Positions 33,134-41,950 are shown, numbered from the stretch's first letter. The stretch: 64,000 bases of DNA from Arthrobacter sp. Bi83 (GCF_918698095.1 NZ_CAKKLY010000003.1:87193-151192), one strand, 5' to 3'. Numbers and translations are program-made. The notes: generated by a model from the sequence alone, not told the origin.

Positions 33134-35360
33134 CGCCGGCCCCGATGGCGGCACCACGGAGCCCGGGACAACGGAGCAGCCGGCCACCCAGCCGGTGGCC
33201 ACGCAGCCGGGGGCGCACAACGCCCTGGGCGGGGAACCGTCCGCCTACTTGCGCCAGCACGCCGGCAACCCGGTGCACTGGCAGCCCTTCGGCGACCAGG
33301 CGTTTGCGTACGCGGCCGCCCGGAACGTTCCGGTGTTCCTGTCCATCGGCTATGCCGCATGTCACTGGTGCCACGTCATGGCCCATGAATCCTTCGAGGA
33401 CCAGGCCACCGCGGACTATCTGAACGCGCATTTTGTCGCGGTAAAAGTGGACCGTGAAGAGCGGCCGGACGTCGACGCCGTCTACATGGCGGCCACGCAG
33501 GCCATCAGTGGCGAGGGTGGATGGCCCATGTCCGTTTTCCTGACGTCGGACGGACTCCCGTTCCATGCCGGAACCTACTTCCCGCCCCGGCCGATGCCCG
33601 GCCGGCCGTCGTTCCTGCAGCTGCTCGAGGCCGTGCGGGATGCGTGGGACGAGCGCCGTGACGCGGTGGAACAGAATGCCCGCTCCCTTTCGCAGAACAT
33701 GGGCCACGCCCAGCTCTCCGCCGCTGTGGACCTGTCAGGTCCGCCCGAGCTGCTCGATGCGGAGCTACTTCCCGCCGCGGTCCTGTCGCTGGCCCGGTCG
33801 GAAGACCCCGACGACGGCGGTTTCGGCGACGCCCCCAAGTTCCCGCCGTCGGCGGTACTTGAGTTCCTGATACGGCACGCGGCCGTGCCCTCAGAGACGG
33901 CCGGGGCGGCCCGGGACATGGCGGGGCGTACCCTGGCGGCCATGGCGCGTTCGGCGTTGTTCGACCAGCTCGACGGCGGTTTCGCGCGGTATTCCGTGAC
34001 CCGCGACTGGTCCGTTCCGCACTTTGAAAAGATGCTCTACGACAACGCCCAGCTGCTCAGGGTTTACGTGCACTGGATCCGGCTTGGCGGCACGCCCGGC
34101 TTTCCCGCGGCGGAAGCGGCCGAAGTGTCGGGGCGCACCGCCGAATGGATGCTTGCGTCCCTGGGGCTCCCTGCGGCAGACGGCGGGCGGACGGCGCCGA
34201 GTGACGCCGTCGCGCTGGCGTCCTCGCTCGACGCCGACTCGGTGGTCGATGGAGAACACCATGAAGGCGCCAGCTACCTCTGGACCGTCGGCGGTCTCGA
34301 CCAGCTGCTGGATGCCGACGACGCTGCCGCCGTTGCCCGGATGATGAACGTGGGCGCCCAGGGTACGGTCTCGGAGTTCGGTTCGCCGCTGCATCCCGCC
34401 CGGGCCCTGACAGGCGAGGAGGCGGCGCTGTGGGCGGAGGTGCGGGCTCCGCTGCAGGCGGCCAGGGCTGCCCGGCCGCAGCCGGCGCGCGATGACAAGG
34501 TGGTGGCCGGCTGGAACGGGCTTGCGGTGGCGGCCCTGGCCGAGGCCGGCGCGGTGCTGGACCGGCCCGAACTGTTGGACGCGGCCGTGCGGATCGCTGG
34601 CTATCTGGAAGAAGTCCACTGGCGCGCTGCCACCGGGGAGCTGGTTCGCGTTTCACACTCCGGGACCGCACGGGGGATCGGCGGCCTGCTGGAGGACTAC
34701 GCGTTCTGCGCAGAGGGCTTTCTGGCGCTGTTCTCGGTCACCGGCAGTGCCCACTGGTACCGGCTGGCGGAGTCGGTGATTTCTGCCGCCTGCGCGAGAT
34801 TCATCGTGGACGGCAAACTGGCGGACTCAACCGGGGAATCCGAGCAGGTGTTCAATGCCCAGGGCCGCCAGCCGGGACTGGACCCCTTCGATAACGCCAC
34901 GCCCAGCGGCGCAGCCGCGTTTGCAGGCGTCCTGCTGGGCTACGCGGCCCTGTCCGGCTCCGCGGAGCACCGGATCACGGCAGGCAACATCATGTCCCTG
35001 TTGCCGCCGATTGCCCCGCGGGCCCCGCGGGTGGCGGGCTGGCTGCTGGCCACCGCGCAGGCGGCGGCTGCAGGCCCGGTGGAGGCCGCCGTCGTCGGAC
35101 CCCCAGGTCCGGCAAGGGACGCGCTGCACCGGGCACTGCTGGGGTCACCCAGCCCCGGACTGGTCGTGGCACTGGGCGATGACCCTGATTCTGGTGCCGG
35201 TGCTGCGGAGCATGCCCAGGGGGTGCCGCTGCTGCGCGGCAGGACGGCCGGCGCCGACGGGGTTCCGCTCGTCTACTTGTGCCGCGACATGGTGTGTGAG
35301 CGGCCGGTGGCATCCGTGGCCGAGGTTCTGGAAAGCCTCAGCCCGGACCGCATTAGCTGA
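33111..35360 (+). CDS. Thioredoxin domain-containing protein (DUF255 / YyaL / SSP411 family)
   Basis: A large cytosolic protein, 749 aa from ATG 33111; upstream codons in the frame look non-coding. Residues ~35-195 form the thioredoxin-like DUF255 domain: 'NPVHWQPFG', the Cys pair in 'YAACHWCHVMAHESFED', 'VKVDREERPDVDAVYM' and 'GGWPMSVFLT'. The rest is an (alpha/alpha)6 barrel resembling N-acylglucosamine epimerases ('FPPSAVLEFLI', 'GGFARYSVTRDWSVPHFEKM', 'VAGWNGLAVAALAEAG'). Function is unknown; the yeast/animal relatives are also poorly defined. It overlaps the preceding gene, and its 3' end overlaps the convergent trhA by 8 bp. Confidence 0.9.
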   Translation: MQAEQTPDAGPDGGTTEPGTTEQPATQPVATQPGAHNALGGEPSAYLRQHAGNPVHWQPFGDQAFAYAAARNVPVFLSIGYAACHWCHVMAHESFEDQATADYLNAHFVAVKVDREERPDVDAVYMAATQAISGEGGWPMSVFLTSDGLPFHAGTYFPPRPMPGRPSFLQLLEAVRDAWDERRDAVEQNARSLSQNMGHAQLSAAVDLSGPPELLDAELLPAAVLSLARSEDPDDGGFGDAPKFPPSAVLEFLIRHAAVPSETAGAARDMAGRTLAAMARSALFDQLDGGFARYSVTRDWSVPHFEKMLYDNAQLLRVYVHWIRLGGTPGFPAAEAAEVSGRTAEWMLASLGLPAADGGRTAPSDAVALASSLDADSVVDGEHHEGASYLWTVGGLDQLLDADDAAAVARMMNVGAQGTVSEFGSPLHPARALTGEEAALWAEVRAPLQAARAARPQPARDDKVVAGWNGLAVAALAEAGAVLDRPELLDAAVRIAGYLEEVHWRAATGELVRVSHSGTARGIGGLLEDYAFCAEGFLALFSVTGSAHWYRLAESVISAACARFIVDGKLADSTGESEQVFNAQGRQPGLDPFDNATPSGAAAFAGVLLGYAALSGSAEHRITAGNIMSLLPPIAPRAPRVAGWLLATAQAAAAGPVEAAVVGPPGPARDALHRALLGSPSPGLVVALGDDPDSGAGAAEHAQGVPLLRGRTAGADGVPLVYLCRDMVCERPVASVAEVLESLSPDRIS

Positions 35361-36072
35361 GGACAGCTATGAGGATTGCCGCGAAGTGGGCGGCAAATGC
35401 GAGCACAGTGAACGCATGGAACAGTTCGTGGAAGCCGAAGTGTTGGTAGCTGAAGTTCGGCTTCTTGAGCGCGTAGAAGACAGCGCCCGCGATATACAGG
35501 GCTCCGCCGATGCAGATGAGCAAGGCGGCCGGCACGCTTGCCGCGAAGAAGTCCGGAAGGTAGAACAGCGAGCCGCAGCCCAGGGCGATGTAGATCGGGA
35601 CGTAGAGCCAGCGGGGCGCGTTGGTCCACAGGAGCCGGAACAGCACGCCCAGGATGGCACCGGACCAGACCAGCCACAGCAGCAGCACCGCGGTGGGCCG
35701 CTCCAGCAGGCTCCAGGCCAGAGGCGTGTAGCTGCCGGCGATGACCAGCATGATGTTGGTGTGGTCGAGGCGTTTCAGGACAATCTTCACGCCGGGGGAC
35801 CAGTTGCCGCGGTGGTACACGGCGCTGATACCGAACAGCAGGACGCCCGTGAGGGCGTAGATGGCGGACGTGACCTTGCGGTCCGGCGTGGGGGCCAGCA
35901 CTACCAGCACGATCCCCGCGGCCAGGGCCAGGGGCGCGGTGACTGTATGGATCCAGCCGCGCCATTTTGGTTTGATCGTCAGCAGTTCGGCGATGCGGAC
36001 GGCGGCGCTGTCCATGGCGTTCGGCTGACGCTCGGGCGCGCCCGAAGTCCCCTCCGGGGTATTGCTCGTCAT
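35353..36072 (-). CDS. trhA: Hemolysin III / TrhA (PAQR) family membrane protein
   Basis: A 239-aa, seven-helix protein of the PAQR/hemolysin III family. Family marks are the 'KPKWRGWIHTVTAP' entry, 'SAVYHRGNW' (His of the metal site), 'LDHTNIMLVIAGSYTPLA' (Asp/His) and 'FGFHELFHAFTVLAF' (two His). These would form an intramembrane zinc site; bacterial members influence membrane energetics or lipid fluidity. TATTCT lies 6 nt before ATG 36072, so the mRNA is probably leaderless. It is divergent from the prenyl synthase gene, as in the Rv1085c/Rv1086 pair. Confidence 0.9.
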   Translation of the reverse strand: MTSNTPEGTSGAPERQPNAMDSAAVRIAELLTIKPKWRGWIHTVTAPLALAAGIVLVVLAPTPDRKVTSAIYALTGVLLFGISAVYHRGNWSPGVKIVLKRLDHTNIMLVIAGSYTPLAWSLLERPTAVLLLWLVWSGAILGVLFRLLWTNAPRWLYVPIYIALGCGSLFYLPDFFAASVPAALLICIGGALYIAGAVFYALKKPNFSYQHFGFHELFHAFTVLAFAAHFAAILIAVLS

Positions 36073-36236
36073 GCCTCAAGAATAACCTACGCTTCAGTAA
36101 GTTACTTGCCGGTAACGGGAGGTGGCGTGACCTGCTGCAGGAGAAGACCGCGTCCACGGGCGCTGCTCCTGTGCGCGGGGGCCTCCTCCGGACGGTAGCC
36201 TAGGGTTTGCACGAAGTCACACAGCCAGGAAGTCAG

Positions 36237-37010
36237 GTGAATCTCCGGATGGAATTGCCCGGGTTCCTGTATGGCTTCTACGAGCGCAAACTCCAGCGGT
36301 CGCTGGATCCAGCACGCATTCCCAGGCACATCGGCGTCATGGTGGACGGCAACCGGCGCTGGGCCCGGCAGTTCAACGCCCCCACGAGCCAGGGACACCA
36401 GGCCGGTGCGGACAAGATCCACGAGTTCCTGGGCTGGTGCCAGGAACTGGGGATCAGGGTAGTCACCCTCTACATGCTCTCCACCGACAACATGAGCCGC
36501 TCCGGTGAGGAACTGGACCTGCTCATGGGCATCATCGCGAACACACTCGACCGCCTGGATGAGGCCGCCGACATTTCGGTGCACGCCATGGGTGCGCCCG
36601 AACTCCTCCCGGACTACCTTGCAGACCGGCTGACCAAACTGACCACGCGGACTCCGGTGCGCGAGAAGCTGCACGTCAATGTAGCGGTCGGCTATGGCGG
36701 ACGTCGGGAAATCGTCGATGCCGTGCGGGAGTTGCTTCACGATGCCGTGGCCCGCAAGGCCGACATCAGCGAACTCGCCGACACCCTGTCCGTGGACGAC
36801 ATCTCACGTTTCCTCTACACCCGCGGCCAGCCGGACCCGGACCTGGTCATCAGGACCTCCGGCGAACAGCGGCTGTCAGGCTTCCTGATGTGGCAGAGCG
36901 CCTACAGCGAGTTCTACTTCTGCGAGGCGCTCTGGCCCGCGTTCCGAAAGGTCGATTTTCTCCGCGCCCTGCGGGACTACGCCGGCAGGCAGCGGCGGTT
37001 TGGCTCCTAG
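36237..37010 (+). CDS. Short-chain (Z)-isoprenyl diphosphate synthase (Rv1086-like)
   Basis: A cis-prenyltransferase of 257 aa (UppS family). 'HIGVMVDGNRRWARQ' carries the catalytic Asp-Gly-Asn. 'HQAGADKIHEFLGWCQELG', 'LYMLSTDN', 'VAVGYGGRREIVDAVREL' and the C-terminal 'DLVIRTSGEQRLSGFLMWQ' and 'SEFYF' motifs are complete. By position next to trhA it corresponds to Rv1086, which makes (Z,E)-farnesyl diphosphate, a primer for decaprenyl phosphate; that product length is inferred. GTG 36237 follows AGGAAG closely; TTG 36207 and ATG 36249 are alternatives. It feeds wall-glycan lipid carriers. Confidence 0.88.
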   Translation: MNLRMELPGFLYGFYERKLQRSLDPARIPRHIGVMVDGNRRWARQFNAPTSQGHQAGADKIHEFLGWCQELGIRVVTLYMLSTDNMSRSGEELDLLMGIIANTLDRLDEAADISVHAMGAPELLPDYLADRLTKLTTRTPVREKLHVNVAVGYGGRREIVDAVRELLHDAVARKADISELADTLSVDDISRFLYTRGQPDPDLVIRTSGEQRLSGFLMWQSAYSEFYFCEALWPAFRKVDFLRALRDYAGRQRRFGS

Positions 37011-37057
37011 CCTTCCTTGGGCCGGTCCCGGCGTGACCGCGGACTGTCCGCGCCGTT

Positions 37058-37077
37058 CATCTTGAATTCACAAGATG
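37058..37077. repeat. Inverted repeat CATCTTG-N6-CAAGATG
   Basis: Perfect 7-bp arms (37058-37064 and 37071-37077) around AATTCA, 48 bp after the prenyl synthase stop. With no T-run it looks more like an operator or mRNA end hairpin than a classic terminator. Confidence 0.55.
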
Positions 37078-37263
37078 GCAACAGGAATCGCCGGTCCAAG
37101 ACTTTGGAAATTAGTCGGAGGAGATTTACGTTAAAACCATCAGCAGGCAAACCGCCGGCTGATCGGGGAGGCCAGTACATGGAGCGGAATTTTCGCACCG
37201 GTTGTATGGGAGGCCGAGCCGGCCTCTTTTGGCCGAGCCGCCTCACCAATAACAATTCCGGGC
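37078..37263 (+). promoter_or_regulatory. Structured leader of phoH2
   Basis: It contains ATCAGC...GCTGAT (37138-37163) and a terminator-like GAGGCC-GAGCC-GGCCTC hairpin followed by TTTT (37210-37230). GGGGAGG (37165-37171) precedes a small ORF at 37179. AACAAT lies 7 nt before ATG 37264, so a second, leaderless start is also possible. Conditional control is suggested, not shown. Confidence 0.4.
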
Positions 37264-37295
37264 ATGTGCCCCGGGGCTGGAGTCGATGTGGCTAA
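37179..37295 (+). CDS. Possible 38-aa small ORF coupled to phoH2
   Basis: ATG 37179 has a strong ribosome site (GGGGAGG, 7-nt spacing), and its stop overlaps the phoH2 GTG (37288) by 8 bp. The peptide begins [15 protein letters not shown] and is basic. The same frame extends upstream to TTG 37017 (92 aa). In mycobacteria a small antitoxin-like gene (phoAT) overlaps the start of phoH2; this could be its counterpart or a leader peptide. No homology is claimed. Confidence 0.35.
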   Translation: MERNFRTGCMGGRAGLFWPSRLTNNNSGHVPRGWSRCG

Positions 37296-38730
37296 TTCTG
37301 AACAACTGCCCGAAGTCATCACGGACCAGGGTGAGAAGGCTACCTCTCGCGCCAAGCGAGCAATTTCAAAGACCGGTGCGGCCACGAAAGACGCCGCGGC
37401 CGGTCTTGCTGTTTCCGGCCCAAGGTCAGAATCCCAGCCCGCCGTCTCGACGTTCGTCATTGACACCTCGGTGTTGCTGTCCGATCCCCGCGCCCTGCTC
37501 CGCTTTGCGGAGCACGAGGTCATTGTGCCCATCGTGGTCATCACCGAGCTGGAAGGGAAGCGGCACGATCCCGAGCTGGGCTACTTTGCCCGGACAGCCC
37601 TCCGTCTCCTTGATGACCTGCGCGTCCAGCATGGCGGGCTCGACCGGCCCATCCCGCTGGGAGACGCCGGCGGGATACTCATGGTGGAGCTGAATCACAT
37701 CTCGTCCGAAGTGCTGCCGGCCGGTTTCCGCGGCGGTGACAACGACAGCCGCATCCTCGCCGTCGCCAAGAACCTCGCCAACGAGGGCCGCAACGTCACC
37801 GTGGTGTCCAAGGACCTTCCCATGCGGGTCAAGGCTTCGGCCATGGGTCTTCTCGCCGATGAGTACCGCAACGAGCTGGTCAAGGATTCCGGCTGGACCG
37901 GCGTCGCGGAAGTTGACGCCAGCGAGGAGGAGATTTCCACGCTCTACGGCCACGAGCCGGTCTTCATTCCCGCCGCCGCCGAGATGCCGGTCAACACCGG
38001 TCTCGTGTTGCTCTCCAACAGGGGCTCGGCACTGGGACGGGTAGGCCCGGACAAGCAGGTCCGCCTCGTGAAAGGCGACCGGGACGTCTTCGGCCTCCAC
38101 GGACGCTCCGCCGAACAGCGGCTCGCCATCGACCTCCTGATGGACCCGGCGGTAGGCATTGTGTCGATCGGCGGCCGCGCCGGCACCGGCAAGTCAGCCC
38201 TCGCCCTGTGCGCAGGACTGGAGGCCGTGCTGGAGCGCCGGGAGCACCGCAAAGTGATTGTCTTCCGCCCGCTCTACGCCGTCGGTGGCCAGGAACTGGG
38301 CTACCTGCCGGGCTCTGAGGCGGAGAAGATGAACCCGTGGGCACAGGCTGTCTTCGATACCCTCGGTGCCCTCGTCAGCCAGGAAGTCGTGGAGGAAGTC
38401 ATGGACCGCGGCATGCTGGAGGTCATGCCGCTAACCCACATCCGCGGCCGTTCCCTGCATGACGCCTTCGTGATCGTGGACGAGGCACAGTCCCTGGAGA
38501 AGAACGTGCTGCTCACCGTGATGAGCCGCATCGGGCAGAACTCGAAGATCGTCCTCACCCACGACGTCGCCCAGCGTGACAACCTGCGGGTCGGCCGGCA
38601 CGACGGCGTTGCCGCCGTCGTCGAGATCCTCAAGGGCCACCCGCTCTTCGGCCACATCACCCTCACCCGTTCCGAGCGCTCGCCCATCGCCGCGCTGGTG
38701 ACGGAGCTGCTGGAAGGGGCTGAGATCTAA
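37288..38730 (+). CDS. phoH2: PhoH2: PIN-domain ribonuclease fused to PhoH ATPase
   Basis: A two-domain protein of about 480 aa. The N-terminal PIN (VapC-like) nuclease domain begins at '[19 protein letters not shown]' with acidic residues, continuing '[14 protein letters not shown]' and '[13 protein letters not shown]'. The C-terminal PhoH P-loop ATPase shows Walker A '[16 protein letters not shown]', '[20 protein letters not shown]' and Walker B '[14 protein letters not shown]'. The combination defines PhoH2, reported in mycobacteria as an RNA helicase/ribonuclease with a coupled antitoxin. GTG 37288 has GGAG 5 nt upstream; ATG 37264 is an alternative. A terminator follows. Confidence 0.93.
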   Translation: MANSEQLPEVITDQGEKATSRAKRAISKTGAATKDAAAGLAVSGPRSESQPAVSTFVIDTSVLLSDPRALLRFAEHEVIVPIVVITELEGKRHDPELGYFARTALRLLDDLRVQHGGLDRPIPLGDAGGILMVELNHISSEVLPAGFRGGDNDSRILAVAKNLANEGRNVTVVSKDLPMRVKASAMGLLADEYRNELVKDSGWTGVAEVDASEEEISTLYGHEPVFIPAAAEMPVNTGLVLLSNRGSALGRVGPDKQVRLVKGDRDVFGLHGRSAEQRLAIDLLMDPAVGIVSIGGRAGTGKSALALCAGLEAVLERREHRKVIVFRPLYAVGGQELGYLPGSEAEKMNPWAQAVFDTLGALVSQEVVEEVMDRGMLEVMPLTHIRGRSLHDAFVIVDEAQSLEKNVLLTVMSRIGQNSKIVLTHDVAQRDNLRVGRHDGVAAVVEILKGHPLFGHITLTRSERSPIAALVTELLEGAEI

Positions 38731-38742
38731 CCTGCGTGCCCG

Positions 38743-38780
38743 AGGGCCGTGGCCGGGTTCGCCGGGCCACGGCCCTTCGC
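38743..38780 (+). terminator. Hairpin terminator after phoH2
   Basis: A perfect 12-bp stem AGGGCCGTGGCC (38743-38754) with 38765-38776, loop 10 nt, then TCGCC. Strong stem, poor T-run. Confidence 0.65.
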
Positions 38781-39053
38781 CGTCGCTTAGACACGACGCA
38801 TATGGACCCGCTCTGGTCGCTGGGCGACCTCCGCGGGTCCGATGCGCCGCGATGCGCTCCTACGCGAAGGACCGCGTCCCGGCGAGGGCCGCTGGTTGGG
38901 CTTGTTGAAACCTGGGATGCCGCTGGTTGAGCTTGTCGAAACCTGGAGTTCCGCTGGTTGGGCTTGGCGAAACCTGGGATGCCGCTGGTTGGGCTTGTCG
39001 AAACCCGGGATGCCGCTGGTTGGGCTTGTCGAAGCCGGGGCGGTCTCGGCCGG
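38781..39053. other. Non-coding stretch between phoH2 and the GNAT gene
   Basis: It holds an inverted repeat GGACCCG...CGGGTCC near 38805-38840, then the 31-bp repeat array. No plausible gene. Confidence 0.6.
38891..39045. repeat. Five-copy 31-bp tandem repeat array (core GGTTGAGCTTGTCGAAACC)
   Basis: Units start at 38891, 38922, 38953, 38984 and 39015, exactly 31 bp apart. Each begins GCTGGTTGGGCTTGTCGAAA and ends CCTGGGATGCC, with few substitutions (GTTGAAA, GGCGAAA and similar). No unique spacers lie between units, so it is not a CRISPR array. The array ends 9 bp before the stop of the next gene. Single copies occur at 1019-1040 (opposite orientation) and 5950-5973. Confidence 0.9.
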
Positions 39054-39698
39054 TCAGAGGCCCAGGAACTTGGCCGTGGGGGCGTGGCCTTCTACCTTGA
39101 GCTGCCAGTCGGGGCGCTTGAAGGATTCAGGGGTGAGGCGGACGCGCTGGACTGTCTCGGGCTTGCCGCCCCAGGACATCCGCGTGACGCCGTTCAGCTC
39201 GTAGCCGAGGGACCGGGAAACTCCCAAGGACGCGGCGTTCCACTCCGCCGCTTCGGATTCCGCGGCGTCGGCGTTCAGCCAGTCAAAGGCGTAAAGCGCG
39301 ACGGCGGCACGCATCTCCTTGCCGAAGCCGCGGCCGTGCGCGCTCCTCCTCAGCCACGAGCCGGTGGTCACGGTCTTGAGGATGGCAAAATCCTTGGCGC
39401 CGACGTCCTGGCATCCCAGGAAGGTGCCGCCGTGCCAGATGCCCAGGATCAGGGCCCAGGACTGCGGCGTGGTGCCGGCCCGGCACTGCCAGTACCACTG
39501 GGCCATGTTCTGTCCCAGCTCGTCCGGAGGAGATTCGGCCCAGGGCGTGCTGAACGGGCTGCGTCCGCGGTCGTGGATGCCGCTGGCCGCAGCCTCCACG
39601 GCGGCGGGGATGTCGTCGTCCCGGAGAGGACGAAGGATGAGCCTGGGAGTGGTCAGGGCGAGGGCGAAGGGCGGCCAAACGGAGATCAGCTCGGTCAT
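39054..39698 (-). CDS. GNAT family N-acetyltransferase (RimJ/RimL type)
   Basis: A 214-aa acetyltransferase. The N-terminus 'LTTPRLILRPLRDDDIPAAVEAA' is the RimJ/RimL/ribosomal-protein acetyltransferase hallmark. The acetyl-CoA loop is 'SWLRRSAHGRGFGKEMRAAV', followed by 'SEAAEWNAASLGVSRSLGYELNG'. The substrate is unknown; such proteins acetylate N-termini or small molecules. TAGGCT lies 6 nt before ATG 39698, so the start is fixed as leaderless. Its 3' end abuts the 31-bp repeat array. Confidence 0.87.
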   Translation of the reverse strand: MTELISVWPPFALALTTPRLILRPLRDDDIPAAVEAAASGIHDRGRSPFSTPWAESPPDELGQNMAQWYWQCRAGTTPQSWALILGIWHGGTFLGCQDVGAKDFAILKTVTTGSWLRRSAHGRGFGKEMRAAVALYAFDWLNADAAESEAAEWNAASLGVSRSLGYELNGVTRMSWGGKPETVQRVRLTPESFKRPDWQLKVEGHAPTAKFLGL

Positions 39699-39788
39699 GA
39701 GGGAAGCCTAGCCGATGGGACGTTACAGCGGCCGGACGAGAACGCCGGTCGAACGGGACGACCGAACCGGCGACGGCCCGAGCGTGGG

Positions 39789-40331
39789 TTAGCTGCCGGT
39801 GTGGTGCGACAGCCCCAGGGACAGCCGCGTTCCGCCGGGTCCCTTCAGGACCAGGGCGATGGACTTGTCCGGCAGCTCGAAGACCATGGTCGCGTTGAGT
39901 GAGTCGCCCTGGCGAACTTCAGCCCGGGGGTTTGACGTCCACAGCGGCTTTACGTCACTGCCGCCCAGGCCGGTGACCACATACTGGGACGAATCCAGCG
40001 TGATGCCGGCGCCTTCCAGGGCGGTGAACTGCACCAGTACTCGGACCCGGTGGGTGCCCGCGGACGCGCCCTCCTCCAGGGCCTGCACATGCTCCGGCGG
40101 CAGCCAGCCGTCCTTCTCGAGCGGGACAACTCCGTTCACCCTCGCCATTCCGCCAGGGACAGCGGCACTCGCGCCCAACGGCACGCTTGGCTCCGGCTTC
40201 GCACTCAGGAACACATAGCCGAAGAACAATGCCAAGGCAGCGATGAGGGCCAGCGGTATCAGCATCATGCGTCTGCGCCTGCGTTTGGACGTCATTGCGG
40301 CGGGCGGCTGTTCGGTGGCAATCGAGGACAT
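39789..40331 (-). CDS. Uncharacterised single-pass membrane protein
   Basis: 180 aa; not recognised. A basic cytoplasmic N-terminus (KRRRRRMM) precedes one helix (LIPLALIAALALFFGYVFLS). A ~130-residue external domain follows, rich in beta-prone segments ('RVRVLVQFTALEGAG', 'ATMVFELPDKSIALVLKGPG'), with no Cys. It looks like a membrane-anchored beta-sandwich. CAGACT lies 6 nt before ATG 40331, in line with the local leaderless pattern. It lies between a GNAT gene and another unknown protein on the same strand, with ~90-bp gaps, so probably separate transcription. Confidence 0.7.
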   Translation of the reverse strand: MSSIATEQPPAAMTSKRRRRRMMLIPLALIAALALFFGYVFLSAKPEPSVPLGASAAVPGGMARVNGVVPLEKDGWLPPEHVQALEEGASAGTHRVRVLVQFTALEGAGITLDSSQYVVTGLGGSDVKPLWTSNPRAEVRQGDSLNATMVFELPDKSIALVLKGPGGTRLSLGLSHHTGS

Positions 40332-40424
40332 GCCCCGAGTCTGCGATGCCCAGCTTGGGAAAACCCTGCACGGGCCCCCGCATCCGGGCGGCTCCGGAGC
40401 GTTCCCTACCGGGCCGGTGGCTGC

Positions 40425-41219
40425 TCAGGCCCGGTTGGGGCGCGGCGGCCACTGGATATGCTCGCGCACATCCGTCAGGTTCACGGGCTCGGCCACGAAG
40501 AGATCATCGAGCATGTATTCGTCGACGGCCAGGATACGGATCCAGTGGCCGGGCTGCTGCGTCCCGCCGTCGAGGGCTTCGCTGGCCACGCAGATGCCGG
40601 TTCCGGCGTCCACCCGGATCCTTGTCCGGCCCGGTCCGCACAACGGCCGCGCCGGATCCAGCGGGCGGTAGCTGGCGTTTGGCGAAACCACAGTCTCCAG
40701 CGCGCTGCGGCCCTCGTGCTCCACCTCGCGCACGGGCTCAAGCAATTCCACGGCATTGGCACGGGGGAATTCCAGGGGAACGGGCGCATTTCCCGCGAGC
40801 TCCACCGGGTCGAGGGCCGCTCCGAAGCGGCTGTTGCCGAACGACGGTTCACCGTATGCCGCTTCCGGGCGGCGCCTGACCAGCCCGCCGTCGTCGTAAA
40901 CGGGGGTGACCAGATGCGCCGGCAGAAGCCATGACCGCCTGGTGGCGCTGACGTACAGGCCGTCGCGCGAGTCGTTGATGCCGGTGGTGCTGTGCAGAAG
41001 GGTTCCGTCCGTGGACTCAAGACGAAGGGCGCCAGGGCGGCGCAGCCAGGCGCGCACAGGGACCGTGCCGCCGCCCTCGGGCGTTTCGCGGTATTCGAAC
41101 CTGAGGGACTGCCACTTCCAGGGGGACGAGCGGCAGAGGTTCCGGAAGGATGCGACGGAATCCGAGGGCGTCGAGGCCCCGCCGTGTTCCTGCCGGTGCT
41201 TGGCGTCCCAGGTCCCCAT
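40425..41219 (-). CDS. Uncharacterised protein, divergent from prepilin peptidase
   Basis: 264 aa; no domain recognised with confidence. There is no signal peptide or membrane helix. The sequence suggests a mainly beta protein ('LRFEYRETPEGGGTVPVRAW', 'PGALRLESTDGTLLHSTTG'), loosely like LolA/outer-membrane-lipoprotein-sorting folds, but that is only an impression. ATG 41219 is preferred to GTG 41225 because TAAACT lies exactly 6 nt before the ATG. It is divergent from the prepilin peptidase gene, sharing a ~58-bp promoter gap. Confidence 0.68.
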   Translation of the reverse strand: MGTWDAKHRQEHGGASTPSDSVASFRNLCRSSPWKWQSLRFEYRETPEGGGTVPVRAWLRRPGALRLESTDGTLLHSTTGINDSRDGLYVSATRRSWLLPAHLVTPVYDDGGLVRRRPEAAYGEPSFGNSRFGAALDPVELAGNAPVPLEFPRANAVELLEPVREVEHEGRSALETVVSPNASYRPLDPARPLCGPGRTRIRVDAGTGICVASEALDGGTQQPGHWIRILAVDEYMLDDLFVAEPVNLTDVREHIQWPPRPNRA

Positions 41220-41277
41220 ATCCACAGTTTACCCACGGGTCCAGCGGCGGACCGGGCAAATCCAGTAGCATCCGAGA

Positions 41278-41835
41278 GTGATCCAACGACTTGGCGAACT
41301 CTGGGAAGCAGCACCGCCGGCCTTCTGGCTGGTCCTGGCCGCGTGCGCTTATTTCGCTGTGATGGCCGCCCGGCTCACGGTGATCGATGTCCGCCACCAT
41401 CTTTTGCCGAACCGGATCGTCTTCCCGTCGTATGCGGTGGCGGGCGCGCTCCTGCTCGGGGCCGTGATCAGTCTGGCCGTGTCGGCTCAGGGCAGCGGGA
41501 GCGTTCCGGCCGCCGCCGCGCAGCTGTTCGGCGTGCCTGCGCTCCGGATCCTGGCCGGGGGAGCGGTGCTGTGGCTGTTCTACTTTGTCCTGCGGCTGGT
41601 GTATCCGCCGGGGATGGGATTCGGTGACGTTAAGCTGGCGGGGGTGCTGGGCATGTACCTGGGGTATCTGGGCTGGCCGCACATTTTCGCCGGCACCTTC
41701 GCCGCCTTCCTGCTCGGGGGTTTGTGGAGCATCGGCCTGCTGGCGTCGCGGCGCGGAACGCTCAAGTCGGCCATTCCGTTCGGGCCCTTCATGCTCGGAG
41801 GAGCGGCCGCCGCAATGGTGCTGCTGCCGGCTTGA
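41278..41835 (+). CDS. A24 family prepilin peptidase
   Basis: A membrane aspartyl protease of 185 aa (type IV leader peptidase family) that cleaves class III signal peptides of pilins or Tad/Flp subunits. The two catalytic Asp are in 'VIDVRHHLLPNRIV' and 'GMGFGDVKLAGVLGM'. The N-terminal methyltransferase domain of full PilD is absent, as in Tad/CpaA-type enzymes. Six or so membrane segments are visible. TAGCAT lies 6 nt before GTG 41278, indicating a leaderless start. No pilin or secretion ATPase gene is in the window, so its substrates are encoded elsewhere. Confidence 0.9.
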   Translation: MIQRLGELWEAAPPAFWLVLAACAYFAVMAARLTVIDVRHHLLPNRIVFPSYAVAGALLLGAVISLAVSAQGSGSVPAAAAQLFGVPALRILAGGAVLWLFYFVLRLVYPPGMGFGDVKLAGVLGMYLGYLGWPHIFAGTFAAFLLGGLWSIGLLASRRGTLKSAIPFGPFMLGGAAAAMVLLPA

Positions 41836-41950
41836 GCAGCCCCTGGGAGGGAACGCACATTTGAGCACCCCCTCCTCGCGACAAGCGGGACTAAAAGGCA
41901 GGGCCGCCGCAACCCCAAAAGACTGCGACGACCCCGCAACTTCCCCCGGA

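Noticed and set aside
37078..37263. Known riboswitch upstream of phoH2
   Set aside because: I compared by eye with c-di-AMP, cobalamin and guanidine types; conserved cores are not recognisable.
38891..39045. CRISPR-like array
   Set aside because: Units are contiguous and near identical over all 31 bp; there are no unique spacers, and no cas genes are nearby.
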